In this document: positions 60,827 to 64,000 of the stretch, one piece after another | Position numbering within the stretch: position 1 is the first letter of the stretch | Layout of the letters: each line of letters opens with the position of its first letter | From: JAICYJ01 sp963797565 | GTDB lineage: Bacteria; Actinomycetota; Thermoleophilia; Gaiellales; JAICJC01 | Assembly (NCBI GenBank): GCA_963797565.1 | Contig: CAWCPM010000007.1 | Span: forward strand, 1 to 64,000 | DNA length: 64,000 nucleotides | Direction: 5' to 3' | Notes under the pieces: generated by a model | Database searches by the model: none | Told to the model about the DNA's origin: nothing | The model's input: the letters and a program-made list of their open reading frames with translations, nothing else | Program-made: the position numbers and the translations under genes

Positions 60827-61753
60827 ATGTCAGCACAAGAACTGCCAACCGCCCACCCTCCGGTTCTCGCCCGCGGCGGTGTCCGCACGGTCGCGGCGAA
60901 CTGCCTGCGTCCCACAGACCCCTCGGCGCCGCGTCATGCCTTCACGGTCGATGTCGAGGATTGGTACCAGTCGTGCATCGACTTCGATGCGCCCATCAAC
61001 GATCGCGTGGTCAGGAACGTGGATCGGATCCTGGAGATGCTGAGCCGCACGAACGTGCGGGGCACGTTCTTCGTCCAGGGCATGGTCGCCGAGGCGCTCC
61101 CGCGTATGGTCGAGGCGTTGGTGCGCGAAGGCCACGAGGTCCAGTCTCACGGCTACAGCCACAGGCCGTTGAATCGGATGAACCAGGCTGCGCTCAGAGA
61201 CGAGGTGGAACGGGCCAAGAAGACGGTTGAGGACGCGGCCGGGACGAGTGTCACGGCCTTTCGCGCGCAGGATTTCTCCGTGCTGGGATCCAACCTCTGG
61301 GCGCTGGAGACAATCGCCGGCGTGGGGTTCGAAATCGACTCGTCGATCTTTCCCATGCAATCGGCTCGCTACGGCATCGGCGGCTGGACGCTGGCCCCGC
61401 ACCACGTCAATCTCAGTGGAGGGGTGCGATTGCTGGAGGTGCCGGTTGCCATCTGGGCGCGCGGCTCGCTGCGCGTGCCCGTGGCGGGAGGTGGATACTT
61501 CCGCGTCCTGCCGGAGGCGGTGCTCGAGCGAGCGATCCGCTCGATCGACACCGCCGGGCGGCCGGCGGTCATCTACTGCCATCCGTACGAGTTCGCTCCG
61601 GACGAGCTGGCGGGGTATCCCAACCTGCCGTGGAAGCTTCGAGTCTCCCAGGGGCTCGGCCGATCCCGGTTCGAGGCGCGAATGACCAGGCTCCTGCGCA
61701 ACGTGCCGTTCGGCTCGCTCCGGGACGTCCTGGACGCGTGGAGCGTGCGGTGA
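60827..61753 (+). CDS. Polysaccharide deacetylase (NodB fold)
   Basis: The product is 308 aa. The motifs are AFTVDVEDWY (catalytic Asp pair), SHGYSHRPLNRM (two metal histidines), FRAQDFSVLG and IYCHPYEFAPDEL. The pattern with DVEDW and the C-terminal HPYEF is that of XrtA/PEP-CTERM-linked deacetylases (DUF3473-containing). No signal peptide is evident, so the enzyme may work on cytosolic or lipid-linked substrate. It removes acetyl groups from N-acetyl amino sugars of the polymer. The following gene starts inside its stop (GTGA). Confidence 0.87.
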   Translation: MSAQELPTAHPPVLARGGVRTVAANCLRPTDPSAPRHAFTVDVEDWYQSCIDFDAPINDRVVRNVDRILEMLSRTNVRGTFFVQGMVAEALPRMVEALVREGHEVQSHGYSHRPLNRMNQAALRDEVERAKKTVEDAAGTSVTAFRAQDFSVLGSNLWALETIAGVGFEIDSSIFPMQSARYGIGGWTLAPHHVNLSGGVRLLEVPVAIWARGSLRVPVAGGGYFRVLPEAVLERAIRSIDTAGRPAVIYCHPYEFAPDELAGYPNLPWKLRVSQGLGRSRFEARMTRLLRNVPFGSLRDVLDAWSVR

Positions 61754-62496
61754 ACGTCGTGTTCATCACCACCGACGACCCGCTCTATCTACCGGGGTTC
61801 TTTGACCGCGTGCTCACCGGGCGGCCCGACACGATCGCCGTTCTGGTCGCACCACCGCTGTACGGTGACCAGACGACCATCGGCGCCGCCTGGCGGTATC
61901 TCCGGACGTTCGGGGTTCGCGCGACCTTCGGGCTGGCGAAGCGGTCGCTGGATGCCAGGTTTGCCAAGCGGTCAGTGGCCGCCACCTGTCAGCGCCGGGG
62001 CGTTCGGTGTGTGCACGTCAAGGACGTGAATAGCCCGAGCGTCCTGCGCTGGCTGGAGGAGCAGTCGACCGACGTCGTCGTCTCGGTCAGCTGTCCCCAG
62101 ATCTTCAAGCGGCCGCTGATCGACCTTCCGCGGCTCGGCTGCCTGAACCTGCACGGGGCGATCCTTCCCAACTATCGGGGCGTCCTGCCGAGCTTCTGGA
62201 TGCTCGCGAACGGCGAGCGAATGGCCGGCGTTTCGCTGTTCTTCGTCAACGAGGACATCGACGGCGGCGACCTCTGCGGACAGCGCATATTCGAGATCGG
62301 GGATGCCGATACCCTCGACAGCCTGATCCGGCGGTCGAAGGCGGTCGCCGCGGAGCTGGTGCTCGACGCGCTCGACGGGATCGAGTCTGACACGGTCGTT
62401 CGCGAGCCGCTCGACCTGGATTCGGGGTCGTACTACAGCTGGCCCGACCAGGCGGCCGTGCGGCGATTCCGCACATCGGGCCGGCGTCTCTGGTAG
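61750..62496 (+). CDS. Formyltransferase-like protein
   Basis: The product is 248 aa from a GTG. The formyltransferase catalytic triad is visible: Asn and His in LNLHGAILPNYRG, and Asp in EDIDGGDLCGQ. The N-terminal Rossmann part is VVFITTDDPLYLPGFF. Enzymes of this type use N10-formyltetrahydrofolate; sugar N-formyltransferases act on amino sugars of surface polysaccharides. That suits the DegT aminotransferase upstream. Methionyl-tRNA formyltransferase is unlikely because the C-terminal domain is missing. Confidence 0.82.
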   Translation: MNVVFITTDDPLYLPGFFDRVLTGRPDTIAVLVAPPLYGDQTTIGAAWRYLRTFGVRATFGLAKRSLDARFAKRSVAATCQRRGVRCVHVKDVNSPSVLRWLEEQSTDVVVSVSCPQIFKRPLIDLPRLGCLNLHGAILPNYRGVLPSFWMLANGERMAGVSLFFVNEDIDGGDLCGQRIFEIGDADTLDSLIRRSKAVAAELVLDALDGIESDTVVREPLDLDSGSYYSWPDQAAVRRFRTSGRRLW

Positions 62497-62527
62497 ACGT
62501 CGTCGGCGCGTGCTCTCGACGGCCGGG

Positions 62528-63490
62528 CTAGCGCTGGTCGTTGTGGCGCTTCATGACGCGCGCGAGCGCAGGCTGGTTCTCGAGGGCCTGGGGCGCCGGG
62601 CAGCTTGCCGGCGTGCACTGCACTCCGAACGTGTAGCTGTAGTCCATCGCCGGCGCAGGAACCACCAGGCTCCAGGCATGCAGCATGGCGGTCAACTCGC
62701 CGGCCGTCGGAAGCCGGTAATAGGGAGCCTTTCCGTCGGTACGCCCCTCCTGGCCGAACGTCTGGAAGGTCGGCACGATCGCCCGCCGCGGGATGCCGCT
62801 CCGGATTGCGGTATCGACCTTGGCAGCGATCACACCGAGGTCACACGGGGCCGGCGCTCCGCCGGCGTCGAGGTGACAGGGATAGGGATCGAGGCCGATC
62901 AGGTCGACGTGCGTATGCGAGGGGGCGAGCGCCCGGTATTCACAGCCGGGATGATCGCCGCACAGGTTGGAGCTATCGAGCGCGACGATAAACGCGACTT
63001 GATTCGTGTGGGAGTGAATGTAGTCGGCTCGGGCGGCGATCTCGGAGGCGACCGTCGGACAGATGGATGGATGTGGCTCGTCCGACAGGTAGTACCCGAA
63101 CACCTTACTGTTGCCTGCTAAGGCATCGACCTGGGCTTGGAACTGTGGCATGGTGAACCCCGGCGGCGGGCAGGCGGATCCCGCCGGCGCATTCCCGAGG
63201 TTCCCGACCCACACGAGCGCTTTCGCTCCGCGCGGCAGGCGATCCACAACGGCGTTCACCCGCTCCGGGGTACGGGTGCTCCCGGCGATGTCGAAGAGTG
63301 TGAACCCGTCGCTTGCCGCAGGACCAACCCGGCCACCGGTGTTGGGAGCGTAGTGCCACGTTTTCGCGGGTGTGGTTACGGATGGAGGTCCCCCCGCGGC
63401 GTGATTCCGAAGGATCAGAATGACGACCACGCCGGCGAGCACAGCTGCGACCAGCAGCAGCGTAGGGGATCGGCGAAACCGCCGGGGCAT
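62528..63490 (-). CDS. Membrane-anchored TIM-barrel glycosidase-like protein
   Basis: The product is 320 aa with an N-terminal signal anchor (LLLVAAVLAGVVVILILRN). The barrel reads GFTLFDIAGSTRTPERVNAV, KALVWVGNLG, FGYYLSDEPHPS (a likely catalytic-acid strand), VAFIVALDSSNLCGD, VDLIGLDPYPCH and MDYSYTFGVQC. Four to six cysteines may form disulfides outside the cell. The fold is that of many glycoside hydrolases; the family number is not certain. It runs against the polysaccharide genes, so it may trim or remodel the polymer. Confidence 0.65.
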   Translation of the reverse strand: MPRRFRRSPTLLLVAAVLAGVVVILILRNHAAGGPPSVTTPAKTWHYAPNTGGRVGPAASDGFTLFDIAGSTRTPERVNAVVDRLPRGAKALVWVGNLGNAPAGSACPPPGFTMPQFQAQVDALAGNSKVFGYYLSDEPHPSICPTVASEIAARADYIHSHTNQVAFIVALDSSNLCGDHPGCEYRALAPSHTHVDLIGLDPYPCHLDAGGAPAPCDLGVIAAKVDTAIRSGIPRRAIVPTFQTFGQEGRTDGKAPYYRLPTAGELTAMLHAWSLVVPAPAMDYSYTFGVQCTPASCPAPQALENQPALARVMKRHNDQR

Positions 63491-63647
63491 CAGTGCTTCT
63501 TCGTCGTCATGGTGTCGATAGCGGCTTCGGAGCGATCGGTGTTGTCGATACTAGCAAGAGACAACGAATGCAGCGACTGCAGCCAAGCTCCCATCGTCGG
63601 CATTAACGTTGACAATGCTCCCGGTCGATGAGAGCCTCCATCTCTGG

Positions 63648-64000
63648 ATGTTCGGAACACGTTTCGTGAAACTCGTTCGATTAGCAGCTCCGTCAACAGC
63701 GTTCTCCGGGGTGGCGCTCTGCACCGTCCTCGTCCTGATGCTGGGTACGTCTCAGGCGGTCGCCGCGACCGCGAAGACTCTGTACGTTGATCGGGCCGAT
63801 CCGGCGTGTACAAACAGGGGAGTGGGAGCGCGGGCGCATCCGTTTTGCACGATCAGTGCGGCGGCATCAAAGGTGGCCGTTGGGCAAACGGTGCTGGTGG
63901 CGTCGGGGACATATCACGAGACGGTGCGTGTACCGGTTTCGGGAAGGTCGGGTGCGCCGATCAGGTTCACCGCCGCGCCCGGCGGGTCGGTGACGCTGCG
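63648..64000 (+). CDS. Secreted right-handed beta-helix protein, 5 prime part
   Basis: The frame is open to the end of the window (117 codons seen). An N-terminal signal (FSGVALCTVLVLMLGTSQAVAA) is followed by YVDRADPACTNRG, PFCTISAAASKVAVGQTVLV and ASGTYHETVRVPVSG, the start of a DUF1565/right-handed parallel beta-helix protein, which often cleaves or epimerises polysaccharides. ATG at 63615 or GTG at 63666 are alternative starts in the same frame. The gene is cut by the window end. Confidence 0.7.
   Translation, partial: MFGTRFVKLVRLAAPSTAFSGVALCTVLVLMLGTSQAVAATAKTLYVDRADPACTNRGVGARAHPFCTISAAASKVAVGQTVLVASGTYHETVRVPVSGRSGAPIRFTAAPGGSVTL

Noticed and set aside
1..64000. CRISPR array, prophage or insertion sequence
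   Set aside because: No regularly spaced repeats, no transposase or integrase, and no phage structural genes were recognised in any frame.

Overview
The window looks like a high-GC, Gram-positive-type actinobacterial chromosome, most plausibly a soil lineage near Thermoleophilia (Solirubrobacterales/Gaiellales). That placement is inferred from strong GC bias at third codon positions, the many GTG starts and overlapping stop/start junctions (GTGA, ATGA), YcnI/CopCD copper genes, Tat- and Sec-exported wall proteins, and HprK-like and polysaccharide genes; no rRNA is present to settle it. One tRNA (Pro, TGG) is seen. There is no CRISPR array, prophage or intact insertion sequence.

Layout. 0-5.3 kb: a chimeric ECF-sigma/DUF899 remnant, a secreted PQQ-type beta-propeller, a Tat-exported repeat protein and a tiny cysteine-rich protein. 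5.4-17 kb: an RpiR-type regulator divergent from a tightly coupled catabolic operon (M20 hydrolase, SDR, glutamine-synthetase-like ligase, APC permease, amidohydrolase, FAD oxidoreductase, and a kinase/M23-like/aminotransferase fusion), probably for an amine or modified amino acid. 17.4-25.4 kb: tRNA-Pro, a seven-gene copper-handling operon (YcnI, CopCD and unknown exported proteins), an L,D-transpeptidase and a 1-Cys peroxiredoxin. 25.4-34.3 kb: a DNA methyltransferase, a GGDEF/HD-GYP protein, a phosphoesterase, an MFS exporter, a ChrA-type transporter, and an ArsR-ferredoxin fusion facing an IscA-type gene across a perfect palindrome. 35.2-38 kb: an arsenic island (arsC, aquaporin, arsN-like, arsR, arsI) with no ArsB/Acr3 pump. 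38-40.3 kb: transporter and membrane genes.

40.4-45.4 kb is abnormal. A LuxR/ATPase regulator, a tautomerase and two alpha/beta-hydrolases are all recognisable over near-full length but broken by many small frameshifts. The block is interrupted by polypurine and poly-G stretches, which suggests poor sequence quality at least as strongly as real decay.

45.4-64 kb is a surface-polysaccharide locus: an atypical LuxR-type response regulator, PAP2 phosphatase, LegB-like NDP-sugar dehydratase, a structured leader, an initiating sugar-phosphate transferase, nucleotidyltransferase, DegT aminotransferase, Wzz-like protein, GT4, HprK-like kinase, RtcB-like protein, an unknown small protein, an APH-like kinase, Wzy, Wzx, a polysaccharide deacetylase and a formyltransferase. 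A glycosidase-like protein reads in the opposite direction, and a truncated beta-helix protein runs off the end. The most unusual part is the RtcB-like/HprK-like/APH-like block embedded by overlapping reading frames between the glycosyltransferase and the polymerase. It has no obvious place in polysaccharide export and may be an undescribed accessory module.
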